The notes below the pieces were generated by a model. The model was not told where the DNA came from, made no database searches, and saw only the letters and a list, made by a program, of their open reading frames with translations. From contig NZ_AP027043.1 in assembly GCF_027924665.1 (NCBI RefSeq), positions 3,286,001 through 3,350,000 of the forward strand: a stretch of 64,000 bases of DNA. The letters are read 5' to 3'. Shown here piece after piece: positions 1 through 7,986 of the stretch; positions within the stretch are counted from its first letter, which is position 1; each line of letters starts with the position of its first letter. Source of the DNA: Flavobacterium sp. GSB-24 (GTDB lineage: Bacteria; Bacteroidota; Bacteroidia; Flavobacteriales; Flavobacteriaceae). The position numbers and the translations under genes were made by a program.

Positions 1-1
1 A

Positions 2-1096
2 ACCTATGATCTTGTTTTGACTGAATTAGATATTCATCCGCAAATTGAAACTAAAAAAATCAAAGGAATTTACACTTCAAGAAACGCGGCTTATAAAAAA
101 TTAATAGTTGTCGACAAAGAGAATGGAGGTAAAGCCGATGCTCTAAACGTTGGACTTAATATTGCCGAAAACCCTTATGTAGTTTGTATAGATGTTGATT
201 GTATTCTCGATAAAGATTCGCTTTTAAAACTGGCAAAACCATTTTTAGAATCACACGGAAAACGTATTATCGCCACAGGCGGTGTTGTTCGAATTGCCAA
301 TCAGTGCATAATTAAAAACGGACGATTGGTTGAGGTTAATATTCCAGACCGTATGCTGCCAAGAATTCAGGTTTTAGAATATTTAAGGGCCTTTCTGTTA
401 GGTAGAATGGCATGGGGAAGATTGGACGGTTTACTGCTTATAAGCGGAGCATTTGGTGCATTTGATAAAGAAGTAGCCATAATGTGTGGAGGCTATAGCA
501 CAAAAACGGTTGGGGAAGATATGGAACTCATTGTAAGAATGCGCCGTTATATGCTGGAGAACAAACTTCCGTATGCGGTGAGTTATATCCCAGATCCGCT
601 TTGCTGGACAGAAGCTCCAGAAGATTTTAAGATTTTCAAAAAACAGCGCAGCCGATGGATGAGAGGAACAATCGAAACACTTAGTATTCACAAAAGAATG
701 TTTTTGAATCCTAAATACAAATTATTAGGAATGTTAAGCGTACCATATTGGACTTTGTTTGAGTTTTTAGCTCCTGCAATTGAGTTTATTGGTCTTATAA
801 TAACTCTTTTCTTTATAATATTTGGTCTTCTAAACTGGCATTTTTTCTTTTTGCTTTTGTTATTTGTGTATTCATTTGCTGTTTTCTTTTCAGTAATTGC
901 TTTGTACAGTGAAGAACGAACGTATCATAAATATCCCAAACAAATTGATTTCTTTAAGCTTCTTATGGCGGCTTTTATTGAACCGTTGTATTTTCATCCA
1001 CTTACTGTTTATGCAGCTTTAGTGGGTTATAAAGAAAAAATTATGGGAACGAAAGGCTGGGGAGAAATGACACGAAAAGGATTTACTAAGAAATAA
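2..1096 (+). CDS. Membrane glycosyltransferase family 2, 5' truncated by window edge
   Basis: This is a processive-type family 2 glycosyltransferase, predicted to add sugars from a nucleotide donor at the inner face of the cytoplasmic membrane. The reading frame is open from base 2, so the true start lies upstream. Visible motifs are the DVDC metal-binding element, the GEDMEL acceptor-site ED, and QRSRWMRG, the (Q/R)xxRW signature of processive enzymes. Several hydrophobic helices follow in the C-terminal third. The N-terminal donor-binding strands, and possibly an N-terminal membrane helix, are missing from the window. The sugar product cannot be read from the sequence; poly-GlcNAc or cellulose-synthase-like enzymes share this layout. 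No partner gene is visible downstream on this strand. Confidence 0.88.
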   Translation, partial: TYDLVLTELDIHPQIETKKIKGIYTSRNAAYKKLIVVDKENGGKADALNVGLNIAENPYVVCIDVDCILDKDSLLKLAKPFLESHGKRIIATGGVVRIANQCIIKNGRLVEVNIPDRMLPRIQVLEYLRAFLLGRMAWGRLDGLLLISGAFGAFDKEVAIMCGGYSTKTVGEDMELIVRMRRYMLENKLPYAVSYIPDPLCWTEAPEDFKIFKKQRSRWMRGTIETLSIHKRMFLNPKYKLLGMLSVPYWTLFEFLAPAIEFIGLIITLFFIIFGLLNWHFFFLLLLFVYSFAVFFSVIALYSEERTYHKYPKQIDFFKLLMAAFIEPLYFHPLTVYAALVGYKEKIMGTKGWGEMTRKGFTKK

Positions 1097-1098
1097 TG

Positions 1099-1174
1099 GT
1101 TGATTGTTAATAGTTGATTGTTAATAGTTGATTGTTGATTGTTAATTGTTAATTGTTGATGGTGAATGGTTGAT
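1099..1174. repeat. Degenerate tandem repeat, unit near TTGATTGTTAATAG
   Basis: Directly after the glycosyltransferase stop the sequence is built from 7-14 nt units such as TTGATTGTTAATAG, then TTGATTG and TTAATTG variants. It ends exactly where the kinase remnant begins. It looks like slippage-generated simple sequence and has no coding potential. Confidence 0.7.
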
Positions 1175-1318
1175 GCGATTGTTTTACCACTAGAAAAGAA
1201 GGTGCGGGGATAGGTTTAACTTTATCTAAAAACATTATAGAAGCCCATGGAGGCTATATTCTCTACAAAAATGAAAAGGAAAAAACTGTTTTTGAAATTT
1301 GTTTGATCGCAGAATAGT
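1174..1318 (+). pseudogene. Remnant of a sensor histidine kinase (C-terminal ATPase end)
   Basis: An open frame of about 48 codons without a start reads FTTRKEGAGIGLTLSKNI, then IEAHGG, and ends in TAG at 1316-1318. This is the G2 box and final strand of a GHKL ATPase domain as found at the C-terminus of sensor kinases (F-x-T-K-x-x-G-x-G-x-G-L). Everything upstream (N box, G1 box, HisKA) is absent, and a stop plus the tandem repeat precede it. I read it as the tail of a deleted kinase gene. It cannot fold as a working ATPase. Confidence 0.75.
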
Positions 1319-1380
1319 AAAAAATAATACATTGATCTTACAAACGTTTATTTTTAAAATTATTACTAATGTTTTTTTTC

Positions 1381-1388
1381 TAAATTTG
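1381..1388 (+). promoter_or_regulatory. Candidate -7 element TAAATTTG for the phytochrome operon
   Basis: TAAATTTG matches the Bacteroidota -7 consensus TAnnTTTG and lies 47 nt before the heme oxygenase start. No TTG is seen at the expected 19-nt distance upstream, so strength is uncertain. Confidence 0.5.
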
Positions 1389-1434
1389 TAGAGAGACTCG
1401 CCATAGATTCCTCCCAATAAGTAATAGTAAAATA

Positions 1435-2028
1435 ATGAATACAAATTCAACTGCAGTAGCCTCAAGTTTTCTTAATGATTTGAAAACAAAGACTGCTGAC
1501 TCACATAAAAAATTAGAAGAACTTCCTGTTTCCATGTCAATTATGTCATCAGATATGAAAATTGAGGAATATGCTAAATATCTAAATTTAATGCATGATG
1601 TTCATGCTGATACTGAACAAACGGTTTACCCATTATTTTCTGGACTTTTAGGTGATTTGGAACAAAGAAGAAAAAAACAACTTATTGAGGCTGATCTTGC
1701 TTTTCTAAACTATGATTTGAGTAACTCTGAGAAAGTTTTTAAAACTGAAAACATTTCAGTTCCTTTTGCTCTTGGAATTTTTTATGTGGTTGAAGGTTCT
1801 ACGCTTGGCGGTAGATTTATTTTAAAAAATGTTTCACAAGTACCGCAACTTTCTGGAGATAAGGGTGTTTCTTATTTTAATGGTTACGGAGATAAAACAG
1901 GAAGTTTTTGGAAATCTTTCCTCAACTTTCTATCAGAATACGAACAACAGAATAATTGTGGAGATGCTATAATAGAAGGAGCTGTATTTGCTTTTGATAG
2001 TATTTATAATCACTTTGAGAGCAGATAA
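1435..2028 (+). CDS. bphO: Biliverdin-producing heme oxygenase
   Basis: A 197-residue cytoplasmic protein of the heme oxygenase family, which opens heme to biliverdin IXa, the chromophore of bacteriophytochromes. The proximal heme ligand is probably His24 in the context DSHKKLE. The distal-helix signature YVVEGSTLGG is present around residue 115. Length fits bacterial single-domain enzymes. The stop is separated from the next ATG by only 4 nt, so it is cotranscribed with the bacteriophytochrome and most likely supplies its pigment. Heme degradation for iron recovery is an alternative role but less likely in this context. Confidence 0.92.
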   Translation: MNTNSTAVASSFLNDLKTKTADSHKKLEELPVSMSIMSSDMKIEEYAKYLNLMHDVHADTEQTVYPLFSGLLGDLEQRRKKQLIEADLAFLNYDLSNSEKVFKTENISVPFALGIFYVVEGSTLGGRFILKNVSQVPQLSGDKGVSYFNGYGDKTGSFWKSFLNFLSEYEQQNNCGDAIIEGAVFAFDSIYNHFESR

Positions 2029-2032
2029 AAGA

Positions 2033-4309
2033 ATGAAGATTAAAGATATAGTTAATCGGGATATTGTTACGTTGACCAATTGTGAGCATGAACCGATACA
2101 TATACCAGGTAAAATTCAGCCTCACGGTTTTTTAATTGGCGTTACTTCCAATTGGAAAATAGATTTTTGTACAGAGAATATTGCTGCATATTTAAATTTA
2201 CTTCATACTGAGGTATTAGGAAAAGACTTTAAAAGTGTTTTTGGTACCGAAGCAGAAAAACAGCTGTTAGAGTATATCAATGAAGATAAAATTCAAGATG
2301 TTTTTCCGCTCGAAATAAGCCTTTTAGGAAAATTATTTCAAATTAGTATCCACAAAAGTTATGATATTTATGTTTTAGAAGCTGAACCACAGTTTCCAGA
2401 TAAAGAAAAATTGGCGGACGTCTACACACAAACGATTCAGTTTGTAACGCAGATGAACAACACCAAGTCACTTAAAGATCTGTGTGCATTAGTGGCTCAG
2501 GGAACACGTGAAATTACAGGTTACGATCGTGTAATGATTTATCGTTTTGATGAAGAATATAATGGGGAAGTCTTTGCCGAAAGCTGCAGGGAAGACCTAG
2601 AACCTTTTTTAGGACTCCATTATCCACATACCGATATTCCAGCTCAGGCAAGGGAATTGTATATTAAAAATCAGCTGAGATTAATTGTTGATATTAATTA
2701 TGAGCCAGTTCCAATCTACACGGTAGATGATAAAGAAAATAAAAATCTTGATTTAAGTCTTTCGATATTAAGAAGTACGTCGCCAATTCACGTAGAATAT
2801 TTAAAAAATATGGGCGTTGGTGCAACATTAACAATTTCGCTTATCCATCATGACAGATTGTGGGGATTAATTGCCTGCCATCATTATTCAGAAAAAAATA
2901 TTTCACCCGAAATTAGACTTGCTGCAAAACTTCAAGGACAATTTATTACCTCACAAATCGATATACGCCAATCTAATGATGAGAATATAAATGCTCACAA
3001 ATCAATTTTAGCGTTGGAGCAATTAACAAGTATTGATCTTCCGATTAAACAAGAATCATTAGAAATAATTAGTGAGGCACCGCAATTACTAGAACTTTGT
3101 AATGCAGCTGGTGTTTCTATTATATCTAGAGGAAAAATCTATAAAAGTGGAATAGTTCCTTCTGATGAACAAATTACGGAGCTGATTGAAGGTATAAATG
3201 CTAAGTTTTCCAACGAAATATTTACCACTCACAAAATCAGCGATGATTTCCCGGAACTAGCTCAAAATTCAAATTTTGCTGGAATTATCTATCATTCTCT
3301 TGGAAATAATGATCACATAATTTGGTACAGACCCGAAACTATTTCTGAAATTAATTGGGGTGGTGATCCTGAAAAAAGCATTGTTAAAGACAGCAACGGA
3401 CTTCATCCTAGAAATTCATTCAATATCTGGAAACAGATTGTCAAAAATAAAAGCAGTGTGTGGAAGCAGTATGAAATTAATGCTGCTATTCAATATGCAC
3501 ACGCCTTGCACAATCAGCTTATTTTGATTATGTTGAGTGAAGAAGAGGAAAAATATCGCAGTCAAAGCGAAATATTAAAAGAAACAAATTCAGAACTCGA
3601 AAATATTAACTGGATCAGTACGCATGATTTGCAGGAACCATTGCGTAAAATTCAGCTTATAACCTCAAAAATGTTATCTGAATTGGATGTTATTTCAACC
3701 GATTCAATTTCAAATTCCCTACAACGTGTTTCGAAATCTGCCAATAGAATGAGCGGTTTATTGGAAGATATTTTAAAATATACCCGAATAAAAAACACCA
3801 GGGATACTCTTCATGAAGTAGATTTAAATGAAATTTTAGAATCTACAATTAAAGAAATGTCTGAAGTACTTTTAGAAAGTAATGCAGTAATTGAGTCTGA
3901 AAATCTTCCAAAAATTCATGCTATTGGATTTTTAATGAGACAATTATTTATTAATATTCTTCAGAATTCATTAAAATACGCTTCAGTTGAAAGACAGCCA
4001 AAAATTAAAATAACAGCTTCTCAAGAACCTGTAATCATACATGACAAGTATAAAGTGTATTGTCATTGGGTCCGATTTTCTGATAACGGAATTGGTTTTG
4101 AGCAAAAATATGCCGAATCTATTTTTAAGGTTTTTACAAGACTTCATACTCAGGAACATTATACTGGCTCAGGTGTTGGTCTGGCATTATGTAAAAAAAT
4201 CATGCAGGCCGTTGGAGGTGATATTCATGCAGAAGGAAAACCTGGCGAAGGAACTGATATAGTTATTTATTTTCCATGTGACCCAGAAGATACACTTTTA
4301 CCTATATAA
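2033..4309 (+). CDS. bphP: Bacteriophytochrome sensor histidine kinase
   Basis: A 758-residue cytoplasmic red/far-red photoreceptor kinase. The ATG at 2033 is chosen because it puts the chromophore Cys at residue 17 (LTNCEHEPIHIPGKIQPHG), the usual N-terminal position for biliverdin attachment in BphPs. A longer frame would overlap bphO. Order: PAS about 15-115, GAF about 135-300 with PHTDIPAQAR (the PASDIP-type chromophore-pocket motif), PHY about 310-500, HisKA with phospho-acceptor His531 in STHDLQEPLRK, then a GHKL ATPase ending with the GSGVGLALCKK box. No response regulator follows in the operon, so the output partner must lie elsewhere. It is translationally close-coupled to bphO. Confidence 0.94.
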   Translation: MKIKDIVNRDIVTLTNCEHEPIHIPGKIQPHGFLIGVTSNWKIDFCTENIAAYLNLLHTEVLGKDFKSVFGTEAEKQLLEYINEDKIQDVFPLEISLLGKLFQISIHKSYDIYVLEAEPQFPDKEKLADVYTQTIQFVTQMNNTKSLKDLCALVAQGTREITGYDRVMIYRFDEEYNGEVFAESCREDLEPFLGLHYPHTDIPAQARELYIKNQLRLIVDINYEPVPIYTVDDKENKNLDLSLSILRSTSPIHVEYLKNMGVGATLTISLIHHDRLWGLIACHHYSEKNISPEIRLAAKLQGQFITSQIDIRQSNDENINAHKSILALEQLTSIDLPIKQESLEIISEAPQLLELCNAAGVSIISRGKIYKSGIVPSDEQITELIEGINAKFSNEIFTTHKISDDFPELAQNSNFAGIIYHSLGNNDHIIWYRPETISEINWGGDPEKSIVKDSNGLHPRNSFNIWKQIVKNKSSVWKQYEINAAIQYAHALHNQLILIMLSEEEEKYRSQSEILKETNSELENINWISTHDLQEPLRKIQLITSKMLSELDVISTDSISNSLQRVSKSANRMSGLLEDILKYTRIKNTRDTLHEVDLNEILESTIKEMSEVLLESNAVIESENLPKIHAIGFLMRQLFINILQNSLKYASVERQPKIKITASQEPVIIHDKYKVYCHWVRFSDNGIGFEQKYAESIFKVFTRLHTQEHYTGSGVGLALCKKIMQAVGGDIHAEGKPGEGTDIVIYFPCDPEDTLLPI

Positions 4310-4320
4310 TGGATAAAAAA

Positions 4321-4357
4321 AAACTCTTATTTAGAAATTAAAATAAGAGTTTTTTTT
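4321..4357 (+). terminator. Intrinsic terminator of the bphO-bphP operon
   Basis: A perfect 12-bp stem, AAACTCTTATTT at 4321-4332 paired with AAATAAGAGTTT at 4341-4352, has an 8-nt loop and runs into a T tract. It lies 11 nt after the bphP stop. Confidence 0.85.
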
Positions 4358-4459
4358 TGACTGTTTTTCTCGTAAATCTCACAGATTACGCAGATCAAAT
4401 GAGAATAAATCTTCCTAATCTGCTAAATCTTCGAGAACCATTTTTATGTGTAGATTTTT

Positions 4460-5347
4460 CTAATCTTTCTTAGCCAAAATTTTAAGCTTGGAGCTTTTAA
4501 AATTTACTTCAGAAATTATAGTTGCGGCAAAAATGAGAGTTCCTCCCAATAGCAGACGCCAAGAAAGATTTTCTCCCAAGATAAAAAAAGCGCCAATTGC
4601 ACCAAAAACAGGTTCAAATAAATAGATTACCGCGACACGTTCTGCAGATAAATAACGCTGAGAAATATTCGAAACGGTATACATATAAGCAGTAGAAAAA
4701 AGCGCACAATAAACAACACCAAGCCAAAACGTATCGTTTTTTGGAAACCAAACCGCTTGAGAATCTGTAATAGCCAGACAAAAAGTAAACAGCGCGCAAA
4801 ATGCAAACATGGGAACAATCGAATACAGCAAATTCTTTAAAACCGAATGTTTTTCGACAGTAATCAAATAAACCGCAAAAGCAAAAGCACCCGCGATTGT
4901 AAATAGATCGCCTATATTTATTGTAAATTTATCTTGTATGGCTATAATAAATAAACCAGCTAAAGCAGTTAGGGCTGCAATCCATATTTTTAAGGATGCA
5001 TTGGTTTTATAGACCGCCAGTTTCATTAACGGAATGATGATAACGGTTAATCCAGCGATAAAAGAACATTGCGAAGCATCGCTGTATTTAAGTCCAACTG
5101 TTTGAAGCTGAATTCCTAAAAACATTGGAAAAGCTAAAATTGCACCTGTTTTAACAGCTTCTAAATTTGTTTTTCTAACGTATTTCCAAAAAATAATAGT
5201 TAAAACTATAACAGCCAAAAGGAAACGATAAAACAAAAAAGTGTTAGGAGAATAATCTCCAATTGCCATTTTAGTAACTGAATAGGAGATACCCCAAAAT
5301 GCAGTGCCAATGATTAGTAAAATCAGTAAAAATTGTTTTCTTTCCAT
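4460..5347 (-). CDS. EamA/DMT-family membrane transporter
   Basis: A 295-residue, ten-helix inner-membrane protein of the drug/metabolite transporter superfamily with two EamA repeats. The first helix ends GISYSVTKMAIGD, and the second repeat carries the typical FEPVFGAIGAFFILGE segment near the C-terminus. Family members export amino acids, metabolites or drugs, and the substrate cannot be deduced here. It lies 37 nt downstream of a GNAT acetyltransferase on the same strand and is probably cotranscribed with it. A divergently oriented LysR gene upstream is the likely regulator. Confidence 0.88.
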   Translation of the reverse strand: MERKQFLLILLIIGTAFWGISYSVTKMAIGDYSPNTFLFYRFLLAVIVLTIIFWKYVRKTNLEAVKTGAILAFPMFLGIQLQTVGLKYSDASQCSFIAGLTVIIIPLMKLAVYKTNASLKIWIAALTALAGLFIIAIQDKFTINIGDLFTIAGAFAFAVYLITVEKHSVLKNLLYSIVPMFAFCALFTFCLAITDSQAVWFPKNDTFWLGVVYCALFSTAYMYTVSNISQRYLSAERVAVIYLFEPVFGAIGAFFILGENLSWRLLLGGTLIFAATIISEVNFKSSKLKILAKKD

Positions 5348-5384
5348 TAAGTTATAATTCGTAAAAATTGCCTTTTTAATTGAT

Positions 5385-5903
5385 TTATAAAACTTTCTTC
5401 ATCAATAAATCAGTTTGTTCGTCGTCGCCCAATTTGAAAATATGAGTATCAAACTGAATAAAACCATTTTTAGTATAAAAGCTAACTGCCCTAAGATTAT
5501 TTTCCCAAACGCCAAGCCAAATATATCCAGCTTTGAGTTCGGCAGCAGTTTGTAAAGCCTGAGCATACAGTGCCTGTGCAACTTTTTTACCATGAAATTC
5601 TTTTGCGACGTAAATGCGTTCTATTTCAAGAGCGTTGAGATCTTGTTTTTCGGTTTGTGCATCGCCGGTATTTAATTTTAAGTAGCCAATAATTTTGTTG
5701 TCAAGTTCGGCTAAGTAAAAGTGGGAATCTGGATGATTGAGTTCAGCAGTTAATTTTTCGTCGGCAAAACTTTCTTCCAAATATTTAATCATATTTTCTT
5801 CGCTGTTTACCTCTGCGAAAGTTTCTGAAAAAGTTTGTCTTCCAATTAATTGAAGAGCTTCTAAATCTTTAACAGTTGCTTTTTTTATTTCTAGTGTGCT
5901 CAT
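5385..5903 (-). CDS. GNAT N-acetyltransferase, PaiA-like
   Basis: A 172-residue acetyl-CoA-dependent N-acetyltransferase. The acetyl-CoA loop is in the IYVAKEFHGKKVAQALY region and the C-terminal WLGVWENNLRAVSFYTKNGF matches the conserved alpha4-beta5 segment of the PaiA/spermidine-acetyltransferase-like group. Length is normal. It is the first gene of a probable two-gene unit with the DMT transporter, a pairing that could mean acetylation and export of one amine, which is inference. The gene starts 63 nt from the divergent LysR gene, with a palindrome between them. Confidence 0.87.
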   Translation of the reverse strand: MSTLEIKKATVKDLEALQLIGRQTFSETFAEVNSEENMIKYLEESFADEKLTAELNHPDSHFYLAELDNKIIGYLKLNTGDAQTEKQDLNALEIERIYVAKEFHGKKVAQALYAQALQTAAELKAGYIWLGVWENNLRAVSFYTKNGFIQFDTHIFKLGDDEQTDLLMKKVL

Positions 5904-5913
5904 TATTTTATTC

Positions 5914-5927
5914 TTTAATGCATTAAA
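5914..5927. promoter_or_regulatory. Palindrome TTTAATGCATTAAA, possible LysR operator
   Basis: A perfect 14-bp palindrome sits in the 63-bp gap between the divergent GNAT and LysR genes, just before the GNAT start. Placement and symmetry fit a LysR-type binding site, but no binding motif for this particular regulator is known to me. Confidence 0.45.
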
Positions 5928-5966
5928 ACCTGTTTTTTGTTTTTAATAAATGCGTAAATTGCATCA

Positions 5967-6830
5967 ATGGACTTACAGCAAATTAAATATTTTCTAGCTT
6001 TATCACGCGAACTTCATTTTTGGAATACCGCCGGCAAAATGAATATTACCCAATCTGCGTTGAGCCGTCAGATTCAGTCTCTCGAAAATCAGCTCGGCGT
6101 TCAGTTGTTTGAACGTAACAAACGCAATGTTAAACTCACAGCAGCCGGCCAGTTTTTAAAAGAAAAATGGGAAGTCGAAATGAGTAAACTCGAATTTATT
6201 CATCAGTCGGCACGCCAGATTCAGTTAGGCGAGAGCGGTACTATTACTATTTCGCATCCCGATTCTATTTCGGCTTCGCTTATGCCTGATATTTTGTCCC
6301 GTATTTCGAATGCTTTTCCAAAACTAAAAATCAAATTGGTCCAAGTTCTGTATGAAAATCAGCAGGAATATCTCCAAAATTATAAAATCGATTTGGCTAT
6401 TACCAGAGATATTAATAATTCGCGTGATATTCGATCAGAAAAAATCCATACCGATAATTTGGCGATTGTAGTTCCTGAAAACCATCCGTATCAAACTGTC
6501 GAAGATCTTACCAAAGAAACACTTGCTTCTCAAAAGTTCATATTGCCAACTAACGATGAAGGCAGCAGTTACAGCGATTTAATACAACGATTATTCAATT
6601 CTTTTGAAAATGCACCAGAAGTATATCTTCATTCTGAATTCGGTTCTGCAATTATTGCCTTGGTTCGAAAAGGACTCGGAATTGCAATTCTTCCAGATTC
6701 TTATCTTTTCCATGAAATTTCTGGTATTCGATTTATAAAACTTCCTTTAGAAACTGATTTGTATATCAATTGGAGAACCGAAGATCATAATCCTGTATTA
6801 GCCAATGTTTTAAAGCTGATTCTACCGTAA
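5967..6830 (+). CDS. LysR-family transcriptional regulator
   Basis: A 287-residue regulator with the LysR winged-helix at residues 1-60 (NITQSALSRQIQSLENQLGVQLFERN split across recognition helix and wing) and a periplasmic-binding-protein-like effector domain from about residue 90. It is transcribed away from the GNAT/DMT pair, the usual arrangement of a LysR protein and its target. Its stop is 4 nt from the convergent stop of the ElaA-like gene. The effector is unknown. Confidence 0.92.
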   Translation: MDLQQIKYFLALSRELHFWNTAGKMNITQSALSRQIQSLENQLGVQLFERNKRNVKLTAAGQFLKEKWEVEMSKLEFIHQSARQIQLGESGTITISHPDSISASLMPDILSRISNAFPKLKIKLVQVLYENQQEYLQNYKIDLAITRDINNSRDIRSEKIHTDNLAIVVPENHPYQTVEDLTKETLASQKFILPTNDEGSSYSDLIQRLFNSFENAPEVYLHSEFGSAIIALVRKGLGIAILPDSYLFHEISGIRFIKLPLETDLYINWRTEDHNPVLANVLKLILP

Positions 6831-6834
6831 TTTA

Positions 6835-7281
6835 TTAAGCTCGGAGCATCTCGATATGCGGAATTCCGTCTTCATCATAAACTTCGCCTTGCTCAACAAA
6901 TCCAACTGATTGGTAAAATTTCGACAAATGATATTGAGCGCTGATTCGAATTGGGCCTTCGCCAAATTTTTCCTGACAGCCTGCAATCGAAGCTTCCATA
7001 ATTTTTACTCCTAAACCCAATCCACGATGTGTTTTGTCAATCACAACTCTTCCAATTGCTATTTCGTCATATGATAAACCTGCAGGGAGTAAACGTGTAC
7101 AGCCCGCTAATTGTTCATTTACATAATATAAAAGATGAAAACTCTTTTGGTCTTTATTGTCTAAATCTAAATAAGGACAGTTTTGTTCGACAACAAAAAC
7201 TTCACTCCGTAAACGTAACATTTGATATAGTTCCTGATTGGTGAATTCCTCAAATGATTTAATGGTATGGCTAAATTTCAT
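6835..7281 (-). CDS. GNAT acetyltransferase, ElaA family
   Basis: A 148-residue GNAT protein matching the ElaA group: LRLRSEVFVVEQNCPYLDLD near the N-terminus and a Gly-rich acetyl-CoA loop in IGRVVIDKTHRGLGLG. The substrate is unknown. It is a single gene, convergent with the LysR gene, with a TATCTTTG -7 box (minus strand) 22-29 nt before the start. Confidence 0.9.
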   Translation of the reverse strand: MKFSHTIKSFEEFTNQELYQMLRLRSEVFVVEQNCPYLDLDNKDQKSFHLLYYVNEQLAGCTRLLPAGLSYDEIAIGRVVIDKTHRGLGLGVKIMEASIAGCQEKFGEGPIRISAQYHLSKFYQSVGFVEQGEVYDEDGIPHIEMLRA

Positions 7282-7302
7282 GTTTTATGATGCTTTATTT
7301 GA

Positions 7303-7310
7303 CAAAGATA
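7303..7310 (-). promoter_or_regulatory. -7 element TATCTTTG for the ElaA-like gene
   Basis: Read on the minus strand this is TATCTTTG, matching TAnnTTTG, 22 nt from the start codon. No TTG is seen 19 nt further upstream. Confidence 0.5.
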
Positions 7311-7529
7311 AAGGGAAGACTAATGATATAAAATGCTATTTTTTTATCATGTGATGCTGAAAATGCATTAGTTTTTTAAATTCCAAAATTTTAAATCCCA
7401 AATTCCAAGCTGAAAACACAAAACTAAAATGGAAACTTTGGGCTGTATTTTAAAGCTTTACGAACAGTTTGTCATTCCGAGGAACGAAATGAGAAGATTG
7501 GGGTAATTCCTATGTGTTTAAAACAAAAA

Positions 7530-7562
7530 AACTTTGTCAAAGTTCGAAACTTTGACAAAGTT
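7530..7562. repeat. Nested palindromic hairpin, AACTTTGTCAAAGTT arms
   Basis: AACTTTGTCAAAGTT (7530-7544) and its exact reverse complement (7548-7562) are separated by CGA. Each arm is itself a palindrome around a central base, so the DNA can form one long hairpin or two small ones. It lies just downstream of the SMR gene and could act as its terminator or be a REP-like element. Confidence 0.75.
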
Positions 7563-7586
7563 GTATCCAATTCGTATAATATTTTT

Positions 7587-7913
7587 TTAGTGAGAAACCG
7601 CTTTTAAACCAACAATAGAACCTACTAAAGTTGCCAAAAAGAATAATCTCCAGAAAGCTGCAGGTTCTTTAAAAACAAAAATACCGACTAGTACCGTTCC
7701 AACTGCGCCAATTCCTGTCCATACCGCATACGCAGTTCCAAGCGGAAGTGTTTCTGTGGCTTTCATCAGCAAAAGCATGCTCAGGGTTAAGGAAATAAAA
7801 AATCCAATATACCAATAGTACATTTCTGTTCCTGTAGTTTCTTTTGCCTTTCCCAGACAAGCTGCAAAAGCTACTTCAAATAAGCCTGCAATGATTAAAA
7901 TAATCCAGTTCAT
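7587..7913 (-). CDS. SMR-family transporter, SugE/Gdx type
   Basis: A 108-residue, four-helix inner-membrane protein of the small multidrug resistance family. Glu in the first helix (GLFEVAFA) is the proton and substrate-coupling residue, and GTAYAVWTGIGAVGT in helix 3 is characteristic. MKATETLPLGTAYAVW resembles the SugE/Gdx group, which exports guanidinium, more than EmrE. No guanidine riboswitch is evident upstream. Gdx-type proteins function as antiparallel homodimers, which fits the single gene. It lies 73 nt downstream of a Crp-type regulator. Confidence 0.88.
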   Translation of the reverse strand: MNWIILIIAGLFEVAFAACLGKAKETTGTEMYYWYIGFFISLTLSMLLLMKATETLPLGTAYAVWTGIGAVGTVLVGIFVFKEPAAFWRLFFLATLVGSIVGLKAVSH

Positions 7914-7986
7914 ATCGTTAAAATTTTGTGGTGCAAAGTTCCTTTATGAAGTTCAGAAAAAATTTAACAAATGATAAAAAATAAAT

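Larger units (their letters stand above)
7282..7586. other. Intergenic region with dispersed flavobacterial repeats
   Basis: No gene is seen in these 305 bases. They hold the ElaA promoter, degenerate AAATTCCAAA-type repeats near 7377-7405, a CATTCCGAGGAACGA element near 7473, a copy of TATGTGTTTAAAA at 7511-7523, and the strong inverted repeat at 7530-7562. Confidence 0.6.

Noticed and set aside
1235..1465. 76-codon frame on the minus strand
   Set aside because: It runs antisense over the kinase remnant and the bphO promoter, with low-complexity composition and no recognisable domain.
4041..4262. 73-codon frame inside bphP on the same strand
   Set aside because: It is a frame shift of the conserved ATPase domain, which is intact in the main frame.
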